Below are positions 8,018 to 18,128 of a DNA stretch of 57,437 nt, piece by piece (within the stretch, counting starts at the first letter, position 1; every line of letters begins with the position of its first letter). The notes under the pieces are model-generated. The model did not search any database. It saw only the letters and a list, made by a program, of their open reading frames with translations, and was not told the DNA's origin. This DNA is from Chitinophagaceae bacterium (lineage in GTDB: Bacteria > Bacteroidota > Bacteroidia > Chitinophagales > Chitinophagaceae), in contig JAHBTL010000044.1 of the NCBI GenBank assembly GCA_019638615.1, forward strand, positions 1 to 57,437. Direction: 5' to 3'. The position numbers and the translations under genes were made by a program.

Positions 8018-11000
8018 ATGAAAAGAAGCCGATCTTTTTCAAAACGCTGCTTAGGGATTTTGTTGCTGCCCGTTTGGATTTTAACGGTCGCAACAGGAGC
8101 AATGGCGCAGGATGCCGCGTCGCTGTCTCCATCCTCATTTAACAAAACCATTCCGGAAAGCAAACTAAAATCAGCTTTACTGGAAAATTTCATGAAAGAA
8201 TTTAAAAAAACGTATGAGAACATCTATTACAGCTATCAGTCTAATACCATAAAAACCGTTAAGGTTTGGTATGAAGACCTGAATGCAAGCCAGCAAACAA
8301 ATCCTGATATTGTACTTCAAAACGTATTGTTACCTGCGGGATTACAGTTTGAAAAAGTAAATGAAGTATATGTAATCAAACATTCCGGCAACAGAAAAGC
8401 AGAAGAGAATTATGTAATTCCCGCCGCGGTGGTCAGCACCGCTGCAACTGCTGCAGACTTTACGGTAAGAGGCAGGATAACGGATGAGAACGGCGCGGTT
8501 GCCGGTGCAACAGTAACGGAAAAAGGAACAGGCAATGTTACTACAACCAATAGCAATGGCGAGTTCACAATAACAGTAAACAATTCCAGTGCAGTGCTGG
8601 TAATAAGCCATATAAGCTACGATGCAATGGAAGTTGCCGTATCCGGAAGGGAGACAATAAACATTACCCTTAAGGAAGTAAGCAAAGAGTTAGAGCAGGT
8701 GGTAGTAACCTCGCTCGGTATGAAGAGAGAGAAAAGAGCGTTGGGGTACAGCATTTCTTCCGTTGATGCAAAAGATATGGAAACCGGGGGTGCTTCCAAC
8801 GTATTAAAATCGGTGGAAGGCAAGGTTACCGGCGTACAAATGAACAGTGTCACTTCCTCTCCCACTTCTTCCGTGATGTTTAACATCCGTGGCGCTACCT
8901 CATTAAAAGGTATAATGGGGGCAAGTAATATTAACAACGAAACCCAGCCCCTGATCGTGCTGAATGGTGTACAACTGGGTTCCAACACCGTAGGGGCAAC
9001 CGCGGGTATTGATGCGGGCAACTTCATTTCCACCCTTAACCCTAACGATATAGAAAGCATCTCTGTACTGAAAGGCGCCAGCGCTGCCGCGCTCTATGGA
9101 TCCGCCGCAGGCAATGGTGTGATCCTGATCACTACCAAATCAGGCGCAGGCGCCAAAAAAGGGCTCGGCGTTTCGGTAAGCAGCGCCACTTCTTTCGACC
9201 AGGCCTACAGTGCTCCGCCTGTTCAGCGTATCTTTTTCCAGGGCGATGAAGACGGTAGTGCTTTGACAGAAGATAAAAAGGGACTCGGCTGGCATATAGA
9301 CGATAAGGTAAATAACAACACGCCGGAGTGGAGGTGGAATATCCTGACACAGGAATGGGAAAAATCTGTTCTCGAAGCTCGTGGCGACCAAAATCCGCTG
9401 CTTGCCTTCCTGAAAACCGGCATTATGACCGACAATAACGTGGCCGTAACCGGCAACTACGAAAAGGGTAACTACCGGCTCAACCTCGGTAATATGGTAC
9501 ACAATGCCGTAATCCCCAGTAACAAAACATCCCGGAACAGTGTTTCCTTTGACGGTAAATACAATATAAACAATAAGCTTTCAGTTACTTCCCAGGCATC
9601 CTATTCCCATACGTTTGTACCTAACCAGTCGCACGTTCAGGATAAAAGAGAAGATAACCCATTGGCCCACGCCATGTCTATGCCGATCAATATGCCTAAA
9701 ATGTCGGAATGGGAAAAGGCCGACCCCTGGATCGCCGGCTGGGAAGGGCAATACCAGAACACACCTTACCTGAAGGGGCCGGGACAAGATCGCTTCAGGT
9801 ATAATGCAGTTGGCAAAAACGGACCTTACTTTGCCGCTGAAAACATCATCAGGACCTATACCAAGGACGTATTTTTTGGAAAAGTACAATTAGATTATAA
9901 AATAGGTCAGCCTTTCCTGCTCACCCTTCGCTCAGGCATCAGCCATGAAAACTTTGCGTTTGAAAGGAAAAGCCCGTGGGATGCAGAACGTAAACCGCAG
10001 GGGATATACGACCAACAACACAGCAATAATCTCAACGTAAGAAATGACCTGTTGCTTGCCTACACCAAACGCTTTTTAAGCAATAAGCTGTCACTCGACG
10101 CTTTGGGAGGATTTTCGTTTAACTACAGCGAAAGCAACAGTTCCGGATTTGGCGGTGAGATACTGGCAACTCCTAACTCCTTTACCTTTAGTTCATTGCC
10201 TGCTGCGGTAAGACAGGCTGCCTATTTCAACAGGGGTTATCCCAGTCGCAACTACGGCGCCTATGCCACTGCCAGCATCGGATGGGAAAATATGATTTAC
10301 CTGGAGCTGTCGGGTCGTAACGACTGGGTAGGGATATTACCCCATGAAAAGGATCACCATTTCTACCCCGGTGCATCCTTAAGCTGGATAGCGTCTGAAA
10401 CCTTTGATATGGGTAATGTATTTAACTTCCTCAAGCTGAGAGGTGGGTATGCGGAAACCGGGTATGGTATAGGACGGCCTGTTAATCAGGACAGCTACGG
10501 TATATCAGGAAATACCTGGAACGGTGTTGCCATGGGAACCATCGGTGGTGACCCTGTTGACGCGAATATCAAGCCCGAGCTGAACGTAACTAAAGAAGCG
10601 GGTATAGATTTCAGAGCGTTTGACAGTCGCATATCGGGAGAATTTACCGTTTATTCTAAAGATCATATCAACCAGATCCAGACCCTGCCGGTGGTAACCT
10701 CTTCAGGATTCGGCTCGATACTTACCAATATGGGTGCAGTGAAATCGACCGGTATTGAAGCGGCATTAACGGTAACGCCTGTACGCACCAAAAACTGGCA
10801 GGTAAACCTCACCGGTAATATCAGCACTTTCAAATCTGTTATTGATGATCTGGATCCCCGCTTTTCAGAGAGATTTTATAACTACGACGGGGCGTCCAGC
10901 CTGGCTTTGTTCAAAGGTTCCCGTGTAGGAGACATGTATGCACGGCAACCGATTGGTTATATCCAGACCGGGAAATATGCAGGCATGATGCTGACCGGTA

Positions 11001-11818
11001 TTGACGGTATCATCGAAGAAGCCGTTACCACTACAGACTATATCAGGAAGAACGGGTACTTAGGCAATATGAACCCCAAAGCCATCTACGGGTTTGTGGC
11101 GGATGCCAGGTACAAGAACTTCCGGCTCAATGTGGTTGCCAGCCTGAGGGTAGGTGGTGTGTTTATTTCCGAAACCCAGAAGATCATGATTGACGATGGT
11201 ATGGCGGATATCATGGCGCTTTATGGCGATAAATACAACCAGTACTGGACAGGGGGACGCTTTGCGGGTGGTTTGCCGAGCATGCCTAACCCCGATGATA
11301 TGTTCAACGATCCGGGCTTCGAAACCTATAAAGAAAAAATGCAGGAGCTCATGACCATGTACAATGGCGACCCGCGTTATTTTGGGTACTGGAACGCGGT
11401 TTATATTGATCCTACGTTTGACATGTCCGATCTGACACCGGAAGAAAAGCTAAAGCTTTCGGACGATAAATACATCAGGAATGGTGATGACCCTCTCAAA
11501 ACCATTTACATGAACCCCTATAACATGGAAGGACAGGAATTATGGTCGGGCGCCCAGTTCAGAACGCACGATGCTACTTCCTTCAAGATAAAAGAGATCA
11601 ACCTGACTTACTCACTTAACAGGTCTCTCGCACAGAGGCTGCGTTGCCAGGATATTTCCATCACTGCTTTTGCCAAAAACGTGATGTTCTGGGCAAAAAA
11701 CAAAATGAATGAAGATCCGGAAACAGCTTTCTACGATGGTGTGAGAGGAATGGGTGTAGCGGATTTCGGGTTACCCCCCATCCGCACCATGGGCGTAAGA
11801 TTGAATGTTAGTTTTTAG
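8018..11818 (+). CDS. SusC/RagA-family TonB-dependent transporter with STN domain
   Basis: A 1266-residue outer-membrane transporter from the ATG at 8018 (the open frame begins at a GTG at 7952, inside fecR). The order is: signal peptide ending GAMAQ, an STN signalling domain (about 35-115) that would touch FecR, a carboxypeptidase-regulatory-like beta-sandwich (VRGRITDENGAVAGATV), a TonB-box region (LEQVVVTSLGMKREKRALGY), the plug (SVEGKVTGVQMNS, NPNDIESISVLKGASAAALYGS) and a 22-strand barrel ending in an aromatic C-terminus (VRLNVSF). The substrate cannot be read from sequence. With SusD it would import an oligomer trapped at the surface. It forms an operon-like run with fecR and susD (39 bp gap). 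Confidence 0.93.
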   Translation: MKRSRSFSKRCLGILLLPVWILTVATGAMAQDAASLSPSSFNKTIPESKLKSALLENFMKEFKKTYENIYYSYQSNTIKTVKVWYEDLNASQQTNPDIVLQNVLLPAGLQFEKVNEVYVIKHSGNRKAEENYVIPAAVVSTAATAADFTVRGRITDENGAVAGATVTEKGTGNVTTTNSNGEFTITVNNSSAVLVISHISYDAMEVAVSGRETINITLKEVSKELEQVVVTSLGMKREKRALGYSISSVDAKDMETGGASNVLKSVEGKVTGVQMNSVTSSPTSSVMFNIRGATSLKGIMGASNINNETQPLIVLNGVQLGSNTVGATAGIDAGNFISTLNPNDIESISVLKGASAAALYGSAAGNGVILITTKSGAGAKKGLGVSVSSATSFDQAYSAPPVQRIFFQGDEDGSALTEDKKGLGWHIDDKVNNNTPEWRWNILTQEWEKSVLEARGDQNPLLAFLKTGIMTDNNVAVTGNYEKGNYRLNLGNMVHNAVIPSNKTSRNSVSFDGKYNINNKLSVTSQASYSHTFVPNQSHVQDKREDNPLAHAMSMPINMPKMSEWEKADPWIAGWEGQYQNTPYLKGPGQDRFRYNAVGKNGPYFAAENIIRTYTKDVFFGKVQLDYKIGQPFLLTLRSGISHENFAFERKSPWDAERKPQGIYDQQHSNNLNVRNDLLLAYTKRFLSNKLSLDALGGFSFNYSESNSSGFGGEILATPNSFTFSSLPAAVRQAAYFNRGYPSRNYGAYATASIGWENMIYLELSGRNDWVGILPHEKDHHFYPGASLSWIASETFDMGNVFNFLKLRGGYAETGYGIGRPVNQDSYGISGNTWNGVAMGTIGGDPVDANIKPELNVTKEAGIDFRAFDSRISGEFTVYSKDHINQIQTLPVVTSSGFGSILTNMGAVKSTGIEAALTVTPVRTKNWQVNLTGNISTFKSVIDDLDPRFSERFYNYDGASSLALFKGSRVGDMYARQPIGYIQTGKYAGMMLTGIDGIIEEAVTTTDYIRKNGYLGNMNPKAIYGFVADARYKNFRLNVVASLRVGGVFISETQKIMIDDGMADIMALYGDKYNQYWTGGRFAGGLPSMPNPDDMFNDPGFETYKEKMQELMTMYNGDPRYFGYWNAVYIDPTFDMSDLTPEEKLKLSDDKYIRNGDDPLKTIYMNPYNMEGQELWSGAQFRTHDATSFKIKEINLTYSLNRSLAQRLRCQDISITAFAKNVMFWAKNKMNEDPETAFYDGVRGMGVADFGLPPIRTMGVRLNVSF

Positions 11819-11857
11819 GAGTAATCAAATAAAATTTGTAAAACGAATATTATAACG

Positions 11858-13594
11858 ATGAAAACAATACAATATATCCTGCTCGGATCGCTGGTGCTTG
11901 CCGGTATATCCTGTAGCAAGAGCCAACTGCGAATGGACGAACGGGAAACGTCATTCAACGTTAATTACTTTACTTACTCGCGATACCAGCTTACTACAGC
12001 TATTGTAGATGTTGCATACCAATATGGCAAAGGAGTAATTGATGAGCCCATAGAAGAAGCGAACCTGTACTTTTTAGAATGTTATAACGGTGGTTCGCAG
12101 GCAGCTACGCTCTATACCAATGCCGCTCAGAACTGGGACTATCAGGGTACCAATCCTTATACACAGCAGTTAAGAACCCTGGCAGCGGTTACAAAGCTGG
12201 CAACCGAGGAAGATAATATGGCGAATGTGGCAGCCGCTAATATCCTGAAATGTGTTGTAGGCGCGGCTCTTACCGAAAAATACGGAGATATCCCTTTCAG
12301 CGAAGCCATGCAGGGAAGAACCGGTGACCTGTTTCCCAAATTCGATACGCAGAAAGAAGTATACGAGCAGATGTTCACCCTGCTGGATGAAGCGGTTTCT
12401 ATTTTGTCGAATTCCGGCAGCAAAGGTTTGCCCGCCGATCATGATGTACTTTTCAAGGGAGACAGGAGCAAATGGATAAAATTTGCCAATTCCCTGAAGT
12501 TCAGGCTGATGGTACATTCCTACGAAGCATTCAAAAAAGCCGGTAAAGACCTGAGCAGTGAAATGCAGGCGATAGCCAGCGGCAATAACTATATGTCAGG
12601 CGTTGCCGATAATGCCGGGCTTGAGTTTTCGGGCGTTAGTGAACGGGAGTCGTGGTACCTGCAAACAAACTGGGGAACCGGGAATAATTTTACCGAGCAG
12701 AAGCCTTCCAAGTACCTGATAGACCAGATGACAGCCCTTGATGATCCGCGTATGTATGTGATCTTCGCACCGGCGCTTTCCCCCATTTCGGCCAAATCCA
12801 CGGAGTCCAGCGAAGACATCAAGATCAATGGCTATACTTATAACATCACCTATTATCCTTCTACGATGTATGAACCCTCGGAAATAATAGCATCCGGAAG
12901 AGACCTCAATGGCGCTGTTATATCGGTGCCTTACCCCCTGGATGCCAAATGGGTGGGAACTCCGAACCCTATAAACGTTCAAACACAGTATGCAAGCTCC
13001 ACCAGCCTGCCCGGAACCAACAGCTTTTATGATAACCGCCGTATTACAGGGCTTTCAAGGCTGATAGCAGGCACAGGCGCCAGCGAATCCCGTCTTAAAG
13101 GCGTAATAATGGAGGCAAGCGAAATGGCGTTCCTGCTTGCCGAAGCACGTCAGAAAGGATGGATATCGGCCGGGACTGTTAAGGATCACTACGAAAATGG
13201 CATCAGGTTGTCGTTCGAAAGATGGAAGATCGAAGATGGAACCAAGCCGGTAACACATATTGGCTCGGATAAGATAGTGGATAATTTTGCTGCTTATTAT
13301 GCTAAACCTGAGGTAGCGCTGGATGGCAGTGCTGCTGACCTGGATAAAATCGCTATCCAGAAATGGCTGTCTATGCTTATGACCAATCACACAGAAGCCT
13401 ATACTGACTATAGGAGAACAGGCAAGCCTGCCTTCATCGGTACAATAGTTAAATCATTTTCCACATACGAATACCCGATGCGGTATCTGTATCCGTTAGA
13501 TGAATCAAGCAATAATAAAGAACAGTACGATGCTGCTGTATCCGCAATGGGAGGTAAAGATCTGGCCTCTGTTAAGATGTGGATACTGCAATAA
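11858..13594 (+). CDS. SusD/RagB-like surface lipoprotein
   Basis: A 578-residue SusD-like nutrient-binding lipoprotein, the lid of the SusC transporter. It has a lipobox (LVLAGISC, lipidated Cys19), then a helical TPR scaffold (LRTLAAVTKLATEEDN; AANILKCVVGAALTEKYGDIPFSEA) typical of the SusD-like_2 subgroup, and a C-terminal part with VIMEASEMAFLLAEAR and the IQKWLSMLMTNHTEAYTDYRR helix. YGDIPFSEA and the WLS-N-EAYTDYRR helix are good family marks. Its ligand is not evident. It lies directly after susC and 87 bp ahead of the phosphatase. Confidence 0.92.
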   Translation: MKTIQYILLGSLVLAGISCSKSQLRMDERETSFNVNYFTYSRYQLTTAIVDVAYQYGKGVIDEPIEEANLYFLECYNGGSQAATLYTNAAQNWDYQGTNPYTQQLRTLAAVTKLATEEDNMANVAAANILKCVVGAALTEKYGDIPFSEAMQGRTGDLFPKFDTQKEVYEQMFTLLDEAVSILSNSGSKGLPADHDVLFKGDRSKWIKFANSLKFRLMVHSYEAFKKAGKDLSSEMQAIASGNNYMSGVADNAGLEFSGVSERESWYLQTNWGTGNNFTEQKPSKYLIDQMTALDDPRMYVIFAPALSPISAKSTESSEDIKINGYTYNITYYPSTMYEPSEIIASGRDLNGAVISVPYPLDAKWVGTPNPINVQTQYASSTSLPGTNSFYDNRRITGLSRLIAGTGASESRLKGVIMEASEMAFLLAEARQKGWISAGTVKDHYENGIRLSFERWKIEDGTKPVTHIGSDKIVDNFAAYYAKPEVALDGSAADLDKIAIQKWLSMLMTNHTEAYTDYRRTGKPAFIGTIVKSFSTYEYPMRYLYPLDESSNNKEQYDAAVSAMGGKDLASVKMWILQ

Positions 13595-13681
13595 TTGTTT
13601 CATTTTATCATACAACCTGTAAGGCTTGCTGGAATATATTCAGTAACCTTGCAGGTTTCTTTTTTTGAATTACCGTATTAT

Positions 13682-15571
13682 ATGCAACGCGTTATCTTCT
13701 TCCTGTTTACTGTAAGCCTTTCATTGGCAGGTTCGGCGCAGGATGCCGGTTCCCGCTTTATCGTACATCCCTATCTCCAGCACAGCACGCAAAGCAGCAT
13801 CCGCGTTCATTGGGAAACTTCAGACTCCTGCACTACGCAGGTACAGTATGGCGCGGCAAAATTAAATGCAGGAAAACCCGTTTGGGATAAAGTGTTCAGC
13901 ATTCCCGGTAAAAGAACCATGCACCACGCGTTACTGGAAAAATTAAACCCGGAAACAGTTTATTTTTACCGAGTCATTTCTATCCTGCCCGGAGGCGATT
14001 CACTGGTTTCAGATGTCAATACTTTTCAAACTTCCGTAAAAGACAGCTCCGCTTTCGCTTTCGCTGTTTTCAGCGACTCCCAGAACGACTGGAAAGACCC
14101 GGAGGCCTGGAAAAGAGTAAGTACGCAGGCCTATAAGCAAAGACCCAATTTCGCGGTACATGCCGGCGACCTGGTTGATTTAGGCTACATGAAAGACGAC
14201 TGGGTGAATGAATTTCTGGGGCAGGGCAATCTATTCATGAAAACCATCCCTGTTTTCTCTATACCGGGAAATCATGAGCACGATGCCGCATACTATTATC
14301 AATACATGTACGTGCCCCAGCCCTACTTTTATAGCTTCAAGTACGGCAATGCTGAATTTTTTATGATAGATACCGATCAGTACCAGGAAGAAGGAACCGA
14401 TATGTACAACGCTGTTGAAATGGCGTTGGCAAGATCAACCGCTTACTGGAAATTCGTGGTGCATCATCACCCTCCTTTTTCTTCGGATGATGATGATTTT
14501 GGCGATACACGCTACGAAGCATCTGAGCGGGGAGACACAGAGGCTCAATCGCTGGTGCCTTTATACGAAAAATACGGCGTGGACATTGTTTTTTACGGAC
14601 ATATACACAGCTATGAAAGAACCTGGCCCATTTTACATAACCGTACTGTAAACGAAAATGGCGTAATATACCTTACTATGGGCGGTTCAGGCGGAAGCCT
14701 GGAAAACCCCGCTCCAACGCGCTCGTGGTTCACCAATACCCTGCGGACAGTGCATCATTTCGGTTATGTAACCATCAACGAAAATGTTTTACAATTCCAG
14801 GCAATAGATGAGAACGGCAGCCTCTTTGACCAGTTCGTGCTGAATAAAAGCAGGAAGGAGCATATTAAAAACCTCTCCCCTGCCGCGCCTGTTGTCAATA
14901 CCTCAAGACGTTTGTTTACAGATACGATGCAGGTGAAACTGCTGGCGGCAAATAGCGACGATGTTATTTATTATACAACGGATAATACCGAGCCTGCTCA
15001 GAACAGCCTGCAATATTCTGGCAATATTTTACTTAACCGTTCTGCCACAGTAAAAGCCGCCGCATTCAATGCTTCAGGCAAAAGCCGTGTAAATACTTAT
15101 TACTTTAAGAAAGAAAAATTGTTCAGAGCTGTTAAAACAAAAAAATTATCCGGCGGATTGCAGTATGGTTATTTTACCGGAAAAATAGCAGATGAGGACA
15201 GCACTTATTTCAACAAGATCCGTTTCGAAAAAAGCGGAACAACGCCTGGTATTGATCCCCTGAATATTCCGCACCAGGAACAATACTGGGGCGCTGTTTT
15301 TACCGGCTATATATATGCTCCTGTTACAGGCTATTACCTCTTCGATGGTCATGCAGATCATCGCTTACGGTTACATATACACGATAAACTATTGTTTGAC
15401 GAGAAAAACAGGGATATCAATTATTCAGGAGAGATTTACCTGGAGAAAGGATATCATCCTGTAAAGATTGAATATTATAACAGCCGCCAAAACAGGGCAT
15501 TTATTGAGTTGTATTACACTGTACCCGGTATGGAACGGAAAGCGGTACCGGATGAGGCGTGGTGGAGGTAG
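13682..15571 (+). CDS. Exported purple-acid-phosphatase-like metallophosphoesterase with Fn3-assoc and PA14 domains
   Basis: A 629-residue exported enzyme from the ATG at 13682, which opens a signal peptide ending AGSAQ; the open frame upstream (TTG at 13595) adds nothing recognisable. Domains: an N-terminal Fn3-like purple acid phosphatase module (about 25-115), then a calcineurin-type metallophosphoesterase with FAVFSDSQ, HAGDLVDLGY, GNHEHD, VHHHPP and YGHIHSYERTWP as metal-ligand blocks. A chitobiase-C/Fn3-assoc sandwich (YYTTDNTEPAQNS) and a C-terminal PA14-like domain (YWGAVFTGYIYAPVTGYYLF) follow. It probably hydrolyses phosphoesters at the cell surface or periplasm, with the C-terminal modules binding glycan. 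Proximity to SusCD suggests it works on the same substrate. Confidence 0.85.
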   Translation: MQRVIFFLFTVSLSLAGSAQDAGSRFIVHPYLQHSTQSSIRVHWETSDSCTTQVQYGAAKLNAGKPVWDKVFSIPGKRTMHHALLEKLNPETVYFYRVISILPGGDSLVSDVNTFQTSVKDSSAFAFAVFSDSQNDWKDPEAWKRVSTQAYKQRPNFAVHAGDLVDLGYMKDDWVNEFLGQGNLFMKTIPVFSIPGNHEHDAAYYYQYMYVPQPYFYSFKYGNAEFFMIDTDQYQEEGTDMYNAVEMALARSTAYWKFVVHHHPPFSSDDDDFGDTRYEASERGDTEAQSLVPLYEKYGVDIVFYGHIHSYERTWPILHNRTVNENGVIYLTMGGSGGSLENPAPTRSWFTNTLRTVHHFGYVTINENVLQFQAIDENGSLFDQFVLNKSRKEHIKNLSPAAPVVNTSRRLFTDTMQVKLLAANSDDVIYYTTDNTEPAQNSLQYSGNILLNRSATVKAAAFNASGKSRVNTYYFKKEKLFRAVKTKKLSGGLQYGYFTGKIADEDSTYFNKIRFEKSGTTPGIDPLNIPHQEQYWGAVFTGYIYAPVTGYYLFDGHADHRLRLHIHDKLLFDEKNRDINYSGEIYLEKGYHPVKIEYYNSRQNRAFIELYYTVPGMERKAVPDEAWWR

Positions 15572-15574
15572 CTG

Positions 15575-15740
15575 TCGGCTATCAGCGGTTAGCCGTCAGC
15601 CGTCAGCTATCAGTAATTTATAGTTTATGGTTTGTAGTTTATAGTTGAAAAAACCACAAACTATAAACCCGAAACTACAAACCCGTAACCTGCAACAGCA
15701 ATCAAATCTCAAATTTTAAATCTCAAATTTCAAATTCCCT
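15575..15740. repeat. Intergenic phrase repeats with a large imperfect inverted repeat
   Basis: The gap holds GTCAGCCGTCAGCTATCAG-type phrases, then GGTTTGTAGTTTATAGTT (15629-15646) and its near reverse complement (15657-15683), then AACCTGCAAC and runs of CAAATCTCAAAT. The repeat touches the start codon of the next gene at 15742. The inverted part could extrude a cruciform or form an RNA hairpin. Confidence 0.65.
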
Positions 15741-15741
15741 C

Positions 15742-17970
15742 ATGTTACGATCTTCACTATTCATTTGTTTTGTGTGTTTGCTTGCTGCAAACAGCAACGC
15801 GCAACTGGTATATACACCCGCAAATATTACCGATATTCCTTTCAGCCAGGAATACCATGTTCCCCATTTTCCGAAAGGATTGAATGACGCAAACATCCGG
15901 AGTATTGCGGCAGATGATCAATCCAATATATGGATCGCCACTTCGGAAGGGGTTTTCAAAAAGAACAGCAGTGATGACAACTGGCAAAAAGTGGGAAGCG
16001 GCCTGGAAGACGGTCCAGCTTATTCGGTATTATACCATCCTGCATCGGGTATTTGGGCAGGAACCTGGAGAGGTGTTTTCCGTTATATAAATAACACTTT
16101 CAAAAAAATGGCAGATACGCAAGGCCCCATTTCTGTATTGTGTGCTGCCAAAGAAGGGGTATATGCATTCGGGCCGAAAGATGCCTGGCTTTGCCATCCA
16201 TCGGGATCGGTAAAAAAAGAGATGCGTATTGCGAGATCTGTGCGTTCAGCAATATCCGATGAAAATTCAGGTATATGGATCGGCACCGATGTAGGGCTAT
16301 ATCATTACACCACGGATTCGGTAAAATATTTTTTTGATACTTCGCATTTGATCAGTGCATATATAAAAGGAGTAGTGGTAAAAAATGGAGATGTATGGGC
16401 AGGCGGTTTAGGCGGCGTATCGGTTTTGAACAATGGTATTAAAAAGAAAACAATCCAAACCGCAGACGGACTATCTTCCCAATATGTGAATTGTATGGCC
16501 GCAGCGCCGGACGGATCGGTATGGGTGGGTACGGACATGGGCATTGTTCGCTTTCACAACGACGGCAGCCATTCGCTCCGGTTCAGCCGAAGATGGTTAT
16601 TGAATGATAAAATAAACCAGGTTGTATTTGACAAAAACGGAACCGCCTGGATTGCCACACAGGGTGGAGTAAGCGCTATACACACCCAACAAATGACGCT
16701 TGCCGGTAAAGAAAAATATTTTTATGACATCACCATGCAGCGCCATGTCCGGGACCCCTGGATAGTGGGTCAATGCAGGTTGCCCGACCCCAATGATGTA
16801 ACCAGGTGGGAACCCGAAGACGATGACAATGACGGGGAATACGGCGGTAATTATCTCGCTATGGAATGCTTCCGCTATGCGGTTACCAGGAACGCCGATG
16901 CGAAGGAAAAAGCCAAAAAGATGTTTGACTTTTTGAAATTACTGCAGGAGATAACGGAGACTGACGGCTTTTTCGCACGAACCATTGTGCCGGTATCGTG
17001 GGGTGATAATGTGCATGACAGGAATGTAAAATATACGGAGAAAGAATTAGCAGAAGAGCTGGTGAAGGAGCCGCGTTTTAAACCGGTAGAAAAACGCTGG
17101 CATCTATCAAAAGATGGCAAATGGCTATGGAAAGGCGATACCAGCAGCGATGAATGGTGCGGGCACATGATTGGCTATTTTCTATATTATGAGCTGGTAG
17201 CAGATAAAAAAGAAAAGCGGGTGGTGGCCAGGCATGTCGCAAAGCTCGTAGATCATCTTATACGAAACAAGTTTAACATGATTGATGTGGATGGAACACA
17301 TACGCGCTGGAGCGTATGGAGCCCGGATAAGCTGAACAGGGATCCGGAATGGATGCCCGACAGGAACCAGAATTCAATGGAAATACTCGGTTTTTTAAAG
17401 CTGGCTCATTACATGACCGGTGATAATAAATACCAGCAACATTACCTGCACCTGATCAATGAAGAACATTACCTGGAGAACATGCAAAAAATACAGCGGC
17501 AAAATCCTGCCTGGTTCATATATTTTGATGTAGTGTTGCAAATGTATGTATACCCCATTTTACTGCGTTGCGAAAAAGATCCGGAGCTGTTACAATTTTA
17601 TCAATCACATTTTGACAACTGGATGCTGGCAAGAAAGAACGATAAAAACCCGCTGATCAATTTCTTTTACAGCTACGCTACCAACAAAAAAACAGAACTA
17701 CCTGCATCTATTGAATTTTTGAGGGATGCACCGCTTGACCTGGTTAACTGGGGAATAGATCATACCAAAAGAGAAGATGTGCAAATGGTTCGCACCCCTG
17801 TAATGGATGACCTGCAGGTAAGCGAGCTGCCGCCCGCCAGTATCAGGGCAACTGTTCGCTGGGATAAAAATCCCTGGACAGCCGTTAACGGGCAAACCAG
17901 TACGGAACGCGAGCCTGTTTTCTGGCTCCTGCCTTACTGGATGGGAAAGTATTTGAAGATGATAGAGTGA
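15742..17970 (+). CDS. Secreted Reg_prop beta-propeller fused to an alpha-toroid-like domain
   Basis: A 742-residue protein with a signal peptide (residues 1-20, ending NSNAQ). Residues about 30-340 carry at least six Reg_prop blades (NIWIATSEGVFKK, GIWAGTWRGVFRY, GIWIGTDVGLYHY, DVWAGGLGGVSVL, SVWVGTDMGIVRF, TAWIATQGGVSAI). The C-terminal half (about 350-740) is helical, with DDDNDGEYGGNYLAMECF and WMPDRNQNSMEILGFLKLA reminiscent of six-hairpin glycosidase or lyase toroids. There is no membrane helix, kinase or DNA-binding domain, so it is not a two-component sensor. It may bind or cleave a polysaccharide. It sits after the SusCD-phosphatase genes and is convergent with the sensor kinase operon. 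The function is unknown. Confidence 0.65.
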   Translation: MLRSSLFICFVCLLAANSNAQLVYTPANITDIPFSQEYHVPHFPKGLNDANIRSIAADDQSNIWIATSEGVFKKNSSDDNWQKVGSGLEDGPAYSVLYHPASGIWAGTWRGVFRYINNTFKKMADTQGPISVLCAAKEGVYAFGPKDAWLCHPSGSVKKEMRIARSVRSAISDENSGIWIGTDVGLYHYTTDSVKYFFDTSHLISAYIKGVVVKNGDVWAGGLGGVSVLNNGIKKKTIQTADGLSSQYVNCMAAAPDGSVWVGTDMGIVRFHNDGSHSLRFSRRWLLNDKINQVVFDKNGTAWIATQGGVSAIHTQQMTLAGKEKYFYDITMQRHVRDPWIVGQCRLPDPNDVTRWEPEDDDNDGEYGGNYLAMECFRYAVTRNADAKEKAKKMFDFLKLLQEITETDGFFARTIVPVSWGDNVHDRNVKYTEKELAEELVKEPRFKPVEKRWHLSKDGKWLWKGDTSSDEWCGHMIGYFLYYELVADKKEKRVVARHVAKLVDHLIRNKFNMIDVDGTHTRWSVWSPDKLNRDPEWMPDRNQNSMEILGFLKLAHYMTGDNKYQQHYLHLINEEHYLENMQKIQRQNPAWFIYFDVVLQMYVYPILLRCEKDPELLQFYQSHFDNWMLARKNDKNPLINFFYSYATNKKTELPASIEFLRDAPLDLVNWGIDHTKREDVQMVRTPVMDDLQVSELPPASIRATVRWDKNPWTAVNGQTSTEREPVFWLLPYWMGKYLKMIE

Positions 17971-17971
17971 G

Positions 17972-18060
17972 GCTGAGGGGTTGCGGTTAGGAGTTTATAG
18001 TTTGTGGTTTCGGATTACAGGTTACAGGTTGCAGGGATCTGAAATTTGAGATTTGATGGC
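17972..18060. repeat. Intergenic phrase repeats
   Basis: The space holds GAGTTTATAGTTTGTGGTTTC, ACAGGTTACAGGTTGCAGG and GAAATTTGAGATTTGATGGCTG, the same phrases as at 6640-6870, 15575-15740 and 39289-39630. Confidence 0.55.
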
Positions 18061-18128
18061 TGTCGCAAGTCGTAGGGCAGGCAGTGTATCATTTGCTTTA
18101 CTTTCTGGAATTATTTTCTCTTCTTTTA

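Noticed and set aside
8342-9889. Several antisense open frames inside susC
   Set aside because: They lie opposite a clearly coding frame and have no domain character.
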